This document shows positions 1-11,277 of a DNA stretch of 64,000 bases, one piece after another (within the stretch, counting starts at the first letter, position 1; each line of letters opens with the position of its first letter). The position numbers and the translations under genes are program-made. The notes beneath the pieces were generated by a model that searched no databases, was not told the origin of the DNA, and saw only the letters and a list, made by a program, of their open reading frames with translations. Source of the DNA: Misgurnus anguillicaudatus (taxonomy: Eukaryota; Chordata; Actinopteri; Cypriniformes; Cobitidae); assembly GCF_027580225.2 (NCBI RefSeq), contig NC_073357.2, positions 42,928,001-42,992,000 of the forward strand, given 5' to 3'.

Positions 1-844
1 ATGTACAGGGAGACTTCAGATATAAAAACAGAGACTAGTAAAGTGATGTTTTATCATTAAAATCTGATTGCGTCCATTGATTTAATAGAACGTTTGGGTA
101 CACCAACATGGCGGCGCAGTGGCTTCACAATTGTGACGTCATGCACAATCCAGTCATTTATAGTGATCAGTGGTTTGAACCCATGATATTTTGCACTGCT
201 TATGCAATGCTCCACCACTAAGCTATATATATACTGGCTCTTTTTTTCTTTATAATGGCATTGAACAGCGAATCAATCGCTTTTTGTTATGTTGGGTCAG
301 AGGTCAGCCTCTAGCCTGACCTCGACTCTCTTGTGAACATGCATAAATTAGATCTTGAATGAGATAAATTAGATCTTGATGAAGCACATTGTTACCAATG
401 TAAACATGACAGCTTCGATCAGACGGCTTCGTGTTTCCAGACAAACCGTTAAAGATCGCAACAAACGTTCCTCCCAGAAATCCGGTTTAATTCAACTGAT
501 CAGAGGGTGACTTCAACTCTGCTGAAGTGTTTTCAGTTAAGTGCGCTGTGTGCATCAGACATTCAGCCAACAGTCCGTGGGCGTGACGTCTAAGGCTGAG
601 ACCATAATAATACAGACTACAGAATAACTAGCCTTGCTAACAAAGTACCAGAATGAAGTCATGGCTCACTATACTACTTATCAAATACTGCACAGTATAT
701 ATTGTATAATATTGCCAAGTGCTTTGTGATTACATAAACACAGGCAAGTGATCTAGGTATATTATAGATAATTAAACTATGCATGCCCAGTTCACATTTT
801 ATATACTGCTGCTGTATGCTGTACAGTATGCTGCTCTGTACAGT
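1..844. other. gene-free stretch, no recognised element
   Basis: No coding region or complete repeat is visible. The stretch is AT-rich. A short ATGGCGGC motif occurs near 108-115, resembling a YY1 core, but a single copy is not evidence of a regulatory site. Confidence 0.4.
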
Positions 845-1007
845 ACACTATTTTCAACCCCGCTTTTAAACAAACAGGATAAGCCCAACTTGTTAGATTA
901 TAATTTTACCTACGCTGGGATGTTTTAATCCATTGCTGGGTCAAGTGTAAACATTAACCCCTCTGACCCAACGCTGGGCTAAATTTAACCAGGCATTTTT
1001 AGAGTGT
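845..1007. mobile_element. 163-bp insertion between 19-bp direct repeats
   Basis: The identical 19-mer GTATGCTGCTCTGTACAGT stands at 826-844 and 1008-1026. The 163 bp between contain several GCTGGG/ACCCA motifs, for example around 913-985. The flanking repeat looks like a target-site duplication. Its length would suit target-primed reverse transcription, but no retroelement body is recognised. Confidence 0.6.
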
Positions 1008-1026
1008 GTATGCTGCTCTGTACAGT

Positions 1027-2095
1027 TAGTGAGTCTTGTCATGATAGGAACCGACTGTGACTGCTCCAGAGGTTTGCACATCTGTGTCCTCCTGCAACAG
1101 GACAATCTGATGGTCTATTGATGCTTTATTTCAACAACAACATCTCAGCAACCATTCATGTGTGTCACCTGAGTGAAAAGGCAACGTGCCTTCAGCACAC
1201 GTGTGTCAGGATATGTGACACTTGACAGGTGTGCTGCTGGGAATTAAATGATGTAAAAATGAGGTTGCATCTTCCAATAACTCCATCTCACTGTTGCTTC
1301 CATGGTTACAAATAAAAGATAATAAATGTATATGTTTGCATGTCAGAACATCTCCCTCCTTGTGTGTATGTCTCAATCAGTCCCCTGAGTGTAACAATAA
1401 CAAATAGTTTCAGCAGAGAAAAAAGGCTTTAGTGTTGAACCCCCCAAATATAAAATTAGGGTGAAAGAAGAAGCATTTGACTGTGTGTGCTTACAGTTGG
1501 GTTGAGTATAGACGTCTGAGTGTCTGAATGGGAAGATGAAGAAGCTAGTTAAACACCAGCTGTTTCTCAAACAATGCTGTTGATTTGTACAGTAGCCGCC
1601 CACAGGGTCTATGCTTGTTGCTGGTTCCGCTGGCGCTCCGAAAGTTGTTATTACCTAGCCGTGTCTACGGAGAACTCCTGGCCCTCCATTTGTGTTGCAT
1701 GGCGATCACAGCTGGAGACTTTAAATGCTAAAATCGTTTTCATCACTTAAATGACACAGATATTCAGTTAATTAGCCACCCAGTTTCTTTTCAACAATCT
1801 CTCAACCAAAAGATGCTCCTCTAAAAATAGCAGTACCAATTTTCACCCCACTGCGCTCATACCAGGCCCACAATCACAACCCAATATGTTTCATCAGTTA
1901 CCTATAGAGAAACAGCGAGGCAGGGGGGCTTTCAAAGGTTCATCTGGTTGTGAATGTTACATACTGTGCAGGATTTGTTTACTTGCTAGAAGGAACGACA
2001 AATGAAAACATTCCAGCTATAAATGCAAATTACATCATAACAAAAGCAAAGCTATTGTAATCTAAAAAAAACTATAGTAGTAGCATTACTACAAG
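1027..2095. other. gene-free stretch
   Basis: Only short unsupported open frames occur here. I see no repeat boundary and no RNA gene. Confidence 0.4.
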
Positions 2096-2099
2096 CCCT

Positions 2100-2225
2100 T
2101 TTGTTGCTCAGTTGGTAGAGCATTTTGCTAGCAACAGCAAGATCATAACTTTAGTTTCAAGTAAATGCACTTAAAATGCTTGAATCAATGCTATATAAAA
2201 TTTATGACAAATGTCTTTAAATACA
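2100..2225 (+). repeat. decayed tRNA-derived SINE-like element
   Basis: The segment GCTCAGTTGGTAGAGCA at about 2106-2122 is a good RNA polymerase III A-box of the tRNA type. The B-box equivalent near 2138-2160 is degenerate (TTTAGTTTCAAG instead of GGTTCGATTCC). No tRNA cloverleaf can be formed, so this is a SINE head and not a functional tRNA. The following sequence weakly resembles the body of a tRNA-derived repeat common in zebrafish (recollection). Confidence 0.5.
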
Positions 2226-2965
2226 GTAGACGTCGAATGTCACATGACTACACCAGAAAACTGGTGTCACCACATCTGCTTGCTGGTATTATGATATTAT
2301 GGCAGTAACCCTGAACTTTAAGATAATCTGCTTATATACAGTAGCTTATTTAATTTATTATTTAAAAATCTGAATGATGGTTCAATGGTATTTCATGCAT
2401 TCTGACTTATTAACACAGTTTAAGAGTTGTTTCCTCGTGCTAAATGTAGGCAAAGTGTCAAAAAAGCAGTTGGGCGTATTTCAGAGTATTTCTGTGCCGA
2501 AATGCACTTCGCCAGGGTTCCTAAAAGTTTTGGAAAGTATTTTCGATTACGGGTCCAGCTGACGTTTCAGGGGTTTCTATACGTATCACTTCTTTTTATG
2601 GGCACTTCCCACGGAAAACCCCACCCACCCGTCAATCAGCGGGAGACGCTAGAACTTACAAACATCACATAAAGCGACAGCTTTGTTTAATATCAAGACT
2701 CAACAATGGCATGAATGAAGAAGTTTGTTTTTGGATGTAAGGAGAAGAAAGGATGTAATACTACTCTATAGGTACTCTAGATTAACATCAGAAATGCAGA
2801 AACAGCTTGTGTTATGTGAGCTTTAAGAAAAATATATTTTGTTAAAACCAATGAAGTACCAAAAGTTGGATGTCTCAATGTGTGATGGTAAGTTAAAAAT
2901 TCACCATTTGTTATCAGTCTAGACAAGCAGTGGACCCTGAATTGGAAGCAATGAAACCTATCTTC
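2226..2965. other. gene-free stretch with a GC-richer core
   Basis: The part from about 2420 to 2670 is less AT-rich and open in two frames of 62 and 81 codons, but neither frame resembles a protein family. It may be an unclassified repeat fragment. No terminal repeats were found. Confidence 0.3.
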
Positions 2966-3924
2966 TAGAGATGCACCGATCGACTGGCATTGGTCGATTT
3001 TAAGTGGCAGGTCAGTCTCACGACATTCCGATTCTGAATTGCCAGTTGCGCAAGCAATTACGTCACAGCCCCACTCACAGTGGAAGCAGCTCCCAACTCT
3101 TTACCCATATCCAACAGCAGCATTAATTTAATGCCGTACCCGGAAACGTGATCCAGAACTCTGCTTAGGGGGGGGTTCCCGTACAACGCCATTACTCGCT
3201 GCTAAACCACCATATTTTAATGCATAATTGGAGAAACTAACATAGTAACTTTGTCGCACATTTGTTGTTTGAACCATGTTGGTTCAACAATAAATATGAT
3301 GATGTGGATTACTAATTAATCTACCTTTTTGAAACTCAAACATCGTTTGGAAAACTAATCCCGTTCGAATAGTGATATAGGTATTTCCGTTAGCGATGGT
3401 GAGAACAAAGATGGGCCATGTTGAGGAGTGATTTAACTCAAACTGCAACAAAAGTCCCTTAGTTCCATCACTGCGGGTCTTCTCAAAACATACACAACAA
3501 GCTACTTTTTGTATACAAACTAAAAGACACGAAATATAATTTGTATATATTTCAAATGATGGATATTGAATGCACAGCATGTTGCTTGCTTATAAGTCTA
3601 CAAGTCATACTAATTAGAAACTATGCTTCTAACCACAGCTGTCCAACTGGTATTTGGACATCTAACATATAATGTCAGTGAGCCTGACTGATGTTGAAAA
3701 CACTTTATTTTGAGATCTGTTCAAATGAATGAAAATCATGTAATTTAATGCAGTGTGGATGAAAGTGCAATGTTTAATCATTTCTTTCATTATGATGAAA
3801 ATATTTTTTTTTTATTAAAGAAAATCAGGTTCTTGTTTATAGCTTATATGCTGTCAATTATAAAGTAGTTCTTAGAAAATTGGTATCGGAATCGGTCAAG
3901 ATAATTGCATTCGGTGCATCTCTC
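2966..3924. mobile_element. non-autonomous hAT-like element
   Basis: The left end reads TAGAGATGCACCGAT and the right end is its near-perfect inverse (ATTCGGTGCATCTCT). The AGAGATGCACCGA terminus is typical of a hAT-type family known from fish genomes. Length is about 0.96 kb and no transposase is present. I cannot find a clean 8-bp target duplication, so the copy is old or the borders are slightly off. Confidence 0.6.
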
Positions 3925-6900
3925 CAAAAGTTTGTTGCACATAACCTTTGTACTATTTATTAAATGATACCATCTAGGCCTAATTTAAGTCTGAAAGTGA
4001 ATTGTATTGTCTGTTTAGCACTCAAGCTGAGGATGGAGATGCACCAAAGTGGTTCATCATCCCATAGTAATCCAACACATTGACACTCCTGTTTTTTGTC
4101 ATTGTTAATGATATGTCTGATTATTAAATTGTTCTCCCCCTTGGCAATGCACTCATGTATTAATACAATGATAGCTGACTTCTAATTATCCAAATGCTCT
4201 GTTCTGCAGTCGTTGGGTATGTATTATTCAGTCCAAATGTTTCTTCTAATATGCCCTAAGTGAAAGATCACCAATTTTCAATGGAGGAAGGCGAGTCAAC
4301 TTGTCTATAAGAAAGAATAGTCAAATGTGAATTCTCAGTAGTCCACACACACATAAAAATGTACAACAGCATTACTAACTTTATATGGAATCTGAAATTT
4401 ACTGTGCGGTATGAAGTGTAAGTTGTTTCTTGTTTAACCTCCTTTCCAACCTCCCACAGGTAAGTACAGTTTAGGTGGTTTGGGACTAGCTCATGTTATT
4501 CTGGAATATTGAAATATCAAGCATTTTACAGACAATGCTTTGTGGAATAAAAAAAATACTTTGTGTTTAAATATTTCAGATAAGCATAGTTTTTTTTTTA
4601 AATAAACCTATTTGCATATTAATGTATTTCAAAACGAATTAGAGATCATTGTCATTTTGTGCACTGTACAACATGTTTAGACCTACTAATCGAAAGGTGT
4701 TTCTCAATGTCAAGGAAGGATCTCCGAAGCCAGAATTTTCCTGAATGCTATGTCATCGACATCCATTGGAGGACTGTTCCAATGTCGAGGATCCTCGGAA
4801 TTTTAACCAAGGACTGAGTCCTTTGTTCGAAAAATATCCGATATACAGAAAAAGATGCATATGTGTCTCAAATCACTGAAGTAAGTACGAAAGTACTGAA
4901 GTAATGACGCAATGACGTGCACTTGCTAGCCTGTTACATTTACGTGTTCTCCGAGTGCTAAAGAGGAGCCTTGCCTAGCCTCTGAGGAAAGTGACTTAGT
5001 TTAGATACGTTTATTAATTCACATCCAGTAATTATTTATATTAATCCAGTACATTACAGAAGTTGTACACTTTGTGAACTTTTGAACTTTATGTGGCAAT
5101 GAAGGCATACTCAAAACATCCCTTGAGACAGATACTACACAAGTGCATGCGTCTTCTGAAAGTGACCCAAATCTATCAGACTCTTGCTTCACTCACTCAG
5201 ACAGATTCTGTACAGCTTACTCACCGTCCTCAGCCGACTTTGTCCATTTTGTCAGACTTCCTAAGTATTTTGCATAGAGACTGTCAAAAGCTTTCAGTTC
5301 TGCCTACAGTCAAACTCAGTGTGCTCCGGTTCAATTTGTATTCAAATGAATTAATGCCGTCACACATATTTCTGGATTACAAATGTCATACTTTTTTTTA
5401 AAAAAAAGTGAGCCTTGTGCTTGTTAACATACAGAAAGCTCAACCCCTGAGTGCAGCACTTCAAACAGAAAAAAAATTATTTTGTTATTCAAATGAAACC
5501 GTGAAATATCAAATTGCATAGTGGCTTTTGCCCGCACTCGTTCTTTGGTATATCCAACAAAGCATTGCATATATATGGCTGTTTATTTGTGCCTAGAAAT
5601 GTTGAGTAACTGCCTATTCTTCATTTCATCTCTGCTCGGCAGCATGAACATCTCTGAACTTGAACAGCATGAGCTTGTTCATCAGACAGGCAACATTAAC
5701 ACGACTGCAGCAATTTCAACTCTTTGTGTTCAATCATTTGACATTTGTAGTGCATTTTGAATAGATCTGTCTGAAGTCAAACAGTCAAAAGATCAGTAGC
5801 CCTATACTTATTTTAACCTGTTTTCCTTTTTTGGGGTAATATACAAATTTTGAAAAAAAAAAAAAGAATAATGAATTAAGGCTTTGAATCACTATACATC
5901 TATTGCTGTCCTCTACAGAGTATTATACTTACGCATAAAATAAACTCTTATTTTACCATTGTTTGGTAACATTCACTAAATCACACATGGATACTAATTA
6001 ATAAAGTCTATTAAATATTTTCAGACTTTCTTGAAACTGCCCAAGGTCAAACAGAAGTGACATTCTGGTCTTGGTTATGATGTGCTGCCAGATGTTGATG
6101 CACCTCCCTTTTGAAAGCCAATGCCAGATCAATTCGAGTGTAAGGAAGAGACACATCCCAGGGCCAGAGTGGGCCAGCAGGTGTGCAGGCAGATGGATTG
6201 TGAGGTTACTTCTCATGTCTGCCCTGATTAACTGGAAACTGTTTCTCTTAACTTTGGGTGAAGCTACAGTGGCTCACAAAGTAGCACAGTCTGTAATGCG
6301 GATGTGGAGCGGCCTCTCCACATGGTCATGTTGTTGTTTATTAAAAAACGCATTTTAGGCCCGAATCAGCTGACATCATGTCTAAATGGGGCAGCTATTC
6401 ACATACATTAAGATTTTTATGTGTGTCTGTAGTGTTGTTGTTGCAGCAAAACAGATGATGGGCTAAGGCAATCACAGAAAAGTTTTCGGTATGTTATTTT
6501 TATCCATGTCCAGACAGTCTGCGGGTATTCAGTAATTGTCTGCCATAAATAATGCCAAGTGCTTCATATGTAATGCATTTTGAGGTAATAGTTCTTTGCT
6601 GTTTTAGAATAAAGTATGTAATGTCACAGGAATCATTTCCCAAAGACGTCAATACTTACAGTCACATGTCAGTGTAGAAGCGCAAAAGAAACTCAGCTGC
6701 AGCAAAGAGTGACATTACATCAACAGAAAATCTATCAGCTTTTCACTTTTCATTATTCATCACACTGTCAGACTATGCTGCCGTCGGCCCAGCTCTGAGC
6801 TCAGATCAGCTGAGCCTAGCTTAGAATAACCCAGGCTGGAGCACTTGTGCAATACCTTGAATTAACATTTAAACAGTGATGACTGTGATGAAGTTTTTTC

Positions 6901-7090
6901 ATCTGTGTTCATAGTTGCTAAAACATTCAAACCCTTAGCCAATTCTCTAAATTAGCCAAATCCATTTTACCGTTAAAGTGTTATAACAAAACAGTAAGAT
7001 TTATTTTGTTGTGGCTTTGTAGAAAGCATTTTTAATAAAACACAATCATAAACTGTGGTACTTTAAATTGTTTTTGCAAGTCTTTTGGGT
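3925..7090. other. gene-free stretch; possible repeat fragment 4690-5000
   Basis: No gene is supported. The segment from about 4695 (GGTGTTTCTCAATGTCAAGG) to 5000 has the look of a decayed DNA element, with internal inverted words around 4760-4800. An open frame of 102 codons at 5093-5401 has no recognisable motif, and a competing frame looks equally protein-like, so it is not called. Confidence 0.35.
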
Positions 7091-7092
7091 TA

Positions 7093-7146
7093 CATTTACA
7101 TTTAGTATATACTTGGCAAATGCTTTTTTTCAAAATGACTTTAAGC
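7093..7146 (-). repeat. SINE tail fragment
   Basis: Read on the minus strand the segment resembles the 3' part of a tRNA-derived fish SINE (AAAGTCATTTTG...AAGCATTTGCCAAGTATA). Only the tail is present. The assignment rests on memory of the family. Confidence 0.4.
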
Positions 7147-7581
7147 TATTTTATCCATGCATACAGGGGATAAAATAAATATTGAACACCAATTGTCCAG
7201 CTGCCGTGGACGTCATCGCGCCGCTGATTTACTGGCCTTCCCTCGACTTGATGCCCAGCTGATGTCAGACCAACAACCACCAGCTGCCCCCATCTAATCT
7301 ACTTATCAATGTATATATACATATGTTATGTTTTAATCCACATAAAATTGATTAAAAATCTTACCTATTATATAATATATAATCTATAGAATCAGCTATG
7401 TCTGGCTCTCTCCCAAGGGTTTTTCCCCTCCTAGGACCCTGGGGAGTCTGCTGACATTGGCTTAACTTAGCACCCTCTTACATAGGTTACATTTTTGCTA
7501 GGCTCGCTAGTATGGCTAATCTTAACTGCTGTATTCTGTTGTTTTTGTTTTTAAGATTTTTCTGTGTTTTTTCCTGCACCT

Positions 7582-8200
7582 TGTCAGGATCCTGCCAAAT
7601 CCTTGTTTTGTATTTAGTTCAGCATGGTAGGGTTCTGACAGTACAATGTTTCAGGTGGGAGATGCGTGGCTTTTTTATTGGTTTATTCTGACCATGCATT
7701 TCCTGGGTCTCGTCACTTTTTACCCGATCCCTTGCTTGTGATTCGTTTCAGCTGTGTCTCATTTATTTCTACCTATTTAAAGTCATAAGCCGTTTCTCAA
7801 TACCAAGTACGCCAAACTCGGACTTGTGTCCTTCGTAGTTCGAACTTGCAAGTTCAGACTCGGAAGAACAAGCTCCTGACGCGAAATGCATTCTGGGAAA
7901 CTTCGCTGTCAGAAGTCCACACAAGTCTCCTCTGATGCATCCTCGATAAAATGGGCGGATCAAGAACACATCCGGGGATTTTATGTGAACTTGTGCTTGA
8001 TGCGAACTTTGAATTGGAACAGTACTTGGCCCGCGACTGATGACATTTCACAAGTCCAGAAGAACGCAAGTACAGACAAGAACGCATATTGAGAAACGGC
8101 TCTTGTGTTTGGTGTCTTGTACGGGTTTGTTTTGTCCCACGCTTCGTGTGTTGTTCATCTACGTCTGCGCTTGGATTCATCCTCCTGAAAACTCCTGACA
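7582..8200 (+). mobile_element. solo LTR-like element, split by foldback element
   Basis: It starts TGTCAGGATCC and ends CTCCTGACA, so it has TG...CA termini within short inverted repeats. The flanks CACCT (7577-7581) and CATCT (8201-8205) form a 5-bp target duplication with one mismatch. A TATA-like CTATTTAAAG lies at 7773-7782. Without the internal insertion the element is about 305 bp. No internal retroviral region exists here, so it is a solo LTR remnant. Confidence 0.6.
7788..8101. mobile_element. foldback MITE with AGCCGTTTCTC ends
   Basis: AGCCGTTTCTCAATA at the left is mirrored by TATTGAGAAACGGCT at the right, a perfect 15-bp terminal inverted repeat. It interrupts the LTR directly after its TATA-like box. 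No target duplication is obvious. Overlapping open frames in both strands of this 314-bp unit are by-products of its GC-rich sequence. Confidence 0.7.
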
Positions 8201-9037
8201 CATCTATTAATGTAAAGCTGCTTTGAAACAATTAAACAATTGTGAAAAGTGCTATATAAGTAAAATTGAATTAAAAAAAAAGAATTTCACTAAATATATT
8301 TCTAAATGTGCTGTTGACATGAAATTTTCACCAGATGTTGTTAACAACTCAAGTAATCCATACACACAAAGAATACAAAAAATACGTTCAGAAATTAAGG
8401 TATGTTTAATAAAATGGAGAGGTAAACCACACCTAATGTATATGCATTACGTCTGTAGCCCTTTTCACAAAGACTTTACGGAAAATGCACCCAGGATTTT
8501 TCTGGGATTGTTTGATATTTTGTTCATGCACACTGCCATTGATTTGCCGGAATCGGTGTGTGCGTTCACACAGATACCGAATGACTGGAGGAATGACACA
8601 TGACATGTTTAAAGTTTTGCACGGTAATTTTCTCCACGGTGTCTGAAGTTTGCATATTATTATTCATTATTTCTCTCTCCAGAACCAATTCTGTTTATAC
8701 TATAAGAAGCGTGTGATGCGCCACTCTATGCTGGTGAATGATCTCAGCTTCAAAGTGGATATTTGAAAAGCTCCCTGATCTCTGCTTTAATCCAGTTTGC
8801 AGACATTTCTTTTCATGATTGTTAATGTGCATTTAGAACCCCCATTTTGAGAAGCTTAACAATATATCTTGTTGCGATGATGCGCAGGCATTTTAGTTTA
8901 TTATAAGCTCATATAAACACGTGACGCGCTACTCTTTTATGCTGCTGAATGATCTCTGCTTCAGCGTGGATAGTGACGAGGTACCTGATATCTGCTTCAA
9001 TCCAGTTTGCTGACATTTCTCGTCGTTAAAGAGTAAC

Positions 9038-10495
9038 CAGTGTCGGCGCCACGAGCGGGCCCTAGGGGGCATGGCCCGGCCACTTGAGTCACTGTGCCCC
9101 CTTACTTCTCAAAATAACAATGAACTTAATAATTAAAAAAAAATGTGCTGCAAATACATTTGGTTATACAAAGAATACTGAATAAAATTCGGAGTATAAT
9201 TAATAAAAAATAATAATTAAAATACTAACCCACAATGTTTAAGAATGTGGGGCTTGTAGTGCAGACCGTGCTGAACTCTGGGTAATGTAGTCGAGGAGCG
9301 CTGTGTTCGCATGTGCGTTGTTAATAGTGATACACAGAAGGAAATACGAGCTGTTTTCATGTTTATCTCAAGTTTATTTGCAAGTTTTGCCCTGCCACCC
9401 GGGTGTTCAGATGATGTAAACCTGATAAGAAAGCGATGGAGACTGTTTCGTTGGAAATAAAAAAAAAAATGTGCTTCGGAACCACATTGTCTGCTCATCA
9501 CTGCGTGTAAACAAACCCGAGTGAACTGTTACAACTACCGTCACGATAGCCGAGGCGGATGATAAAAAGGTAACAAATGCTAACATAGTCAGCCAGTTAC
9601 ATACACGCAGCCACTACATTTGAACAACACAAATTCTTAAAGGTATCCCCAGTGTTTTGTCTGCACTGAAAGTTACTGTCACGTTCGGGGGCTCACTCGC
9701 CAACTCATTTTCTGTCTAAATAATGTATACTTGTAAGTCTTGGCATTTGAGCAAGACGAAGAAATTTCGCGACAAATAAAAGGACCTTCTTAAAAAGTTT
9801 TAAAAAGTCCTCTCGTCGCCTGCAGCTCTTCTGAAGGTAAACGCATAGTTCCTTCTGGTGTTAGATATGTCAGTAACATTGTTTTCTTTTGCTGTTATTT
9901 GGTTATGTACTGGTCTTTATTATTTGCGTGAGTTATCCAGTCTTGCACTTTAACGTCATTATAAGTTATGGTTTTACTATATGAGGGATTTATTTGCGAC
10001 AACAACTTGGCTGGCTGTATCAATCCTGCTAATTTCACGGCTAGTTGCTATATGAGTAAATATATAGACATAACATTTTGATTTGATGTCTTTTATTAGC
10101 TTATTTTTAAGAAATGCAAATCTTCTGGCAAAACGTTTCCAGACGCGTTAAAACAAGTTAAAAGTCAAAAGAGGAACATTCGGTTTAATCATTGTAAATA
10201 CAATCTCATATATGTTATTAATTATGCATATTTATTCTGTATTAATTCGTAGGTATTAAACTGTCCCTGTTAACGTGACTCGCTCGCACTCGCAGTACCC
10301 GGGTGAGGCTGTGTTTCAGGCGGTTGTTCAAGGAATAAAATACCTTTGAATGTTGCGACTGGCCAGTGGCCAATCCGTACCAAGCATTTTACAGTGCCAT
10401 GTAGTAATAATAATAATAAAATAATAAGATGAACCAGGTGCCCCACCAGTAAAATAGGAGGCCCCCTCATTCTGTATTCTCTGGCGCCGACACTG
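9038..10495. mobile_element. non-autonomous hAT element, 8-bp target duplication
   Basis: Both ends carry the 14-bp inverted repeat CAGTGTCGGCGCCA. The left flank is AGAGTAAC (9030-9037). The right flank starts AG and is cut by another insertion, then AGAGTAAC is complete at 12140-12147, so an 8-bp duplication is recovered. CAGTG ends with 8-bp duplications are diagnostic of hAT. About 1.46 kb; no transposase motif is visible in its short open frames. Confidence 0.75.
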
Positions 10496-10952
10496 AGGGT
10501 GCGTTCACACGACAAAATTTCGGGAGTGACAACCGTATTTACTTACAGGTTTGAGTCTGGAAGTGTCCTGTTCAGACAGCAAATTAAAGACACAAATAGA
10601 ACACTGCCTGTATGAACGAGCAACCGACCTCAAACCCGTATGCCAGTTACACGCAGCGCCTGTAACCATAGTGACGGACGAAAATATATAAAAAAGTATT
10701 ATTTATGCAATGGGCAAAACTTTATTTATGTAATTAACAAAAACAGCTGGCTGGTGTAACGCTTACCATTGTGCAGAGAAAAATAAACAAGGGTGGTTCC
10801 TTGTTAAAGTTTTAATTTCCAAAATGAATGAACATAAAATCAGTTTCAGCAACTGCACGTTTTACCAAAGCAGATATATCCAATACAAAAGTAATCATAA
10901 TGACTTGTGAAGCAAATCGATCAGTTTTTGCAAGAAATTGAACTTTATTTAA

Positions 10953-11277
10953 AGGAGCATTTCACCCGTAGAAACATTAATCTTTATTGAAAGTGTGTCA
11001 TATTTGTAGTCGAAATGTAGCATACATTTCGAATTTGGTGCCTATTTGACAGAGAAAAGGGGTGTTTGTAGTCTCACTCCCTCAACAAAAGTATAGCACT
11101 TCCTTCTTTCAATGATGCAAAATGATGATTTTTACATCATTGAAAGAAGGAAGTGCAACATTGGAATCAGTATTTCTCCTGTCTCAGTGGAAACTGAGGA
11201 AATGATGCACGACCATTCAAAAGCATGTCTGGGGTTCAAACTATACAAAGATTAATGCAAATGGGTGAAGTGTCCCT
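10953..11277. mobile_element. TTAA-flanked MITE
   Basis: TTAA stands at 10949-10952 and 11278-11281. The ends AGGAGCATTTCACCC and the inverse GGGTGAAGTGTCCCT match, and the match resumes inside at CATTAATCTTT. TTAA duplication is the rule for piggyBac and Kolobok superfamilies; which of the two mobilised it is not decidable here. The centre holds a perfect 22-bp hairpin. Confidence 0.7.
11096..11156. repeat. perfect 22-bp hairpin, 17-nt loop
   Basis: The arm at 11096-11117 is exactly complementary to 11135-11156 (core CTTCCTTCTTTCAATG). It sits at the centre of the surrounding TTAA element. Confidence 0.85.

Larger units (their letters stand above)
7195..8275 (+). repeat. old interspersed repeat, split by LTR insertion
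   Basis: The left part (7195-7581) continues after the LTR insertion at 8206 with the tail ATGTAAAGCTGCTTTGAAAC...GTGCTATATAAGTAAAATTG, a recurrent 3' tail in cyprinid repeats (recollection). Joining CACCT at 7577-7581 to ATTAATG at 8206 restores a continuous sequence. The class, whether non-LTR tail or DNA element, is uncertain. Confidence 0.5.

Noticed and set aside
2100..2172. tRNA gene
   Set aside because: A-box is good but the B-box and the acceptor and T stems are lost; treated as a SINE remnant.
5093..5401. 102-codon plus-strand frame
   Set aside because: No motif and no splice context; an overlapping frame appears equally protein-like.
7854..8231. 125-codon minus-strand frame
   Set aside because: Runs through the foldback element and across its border into the LTR; not a gene.
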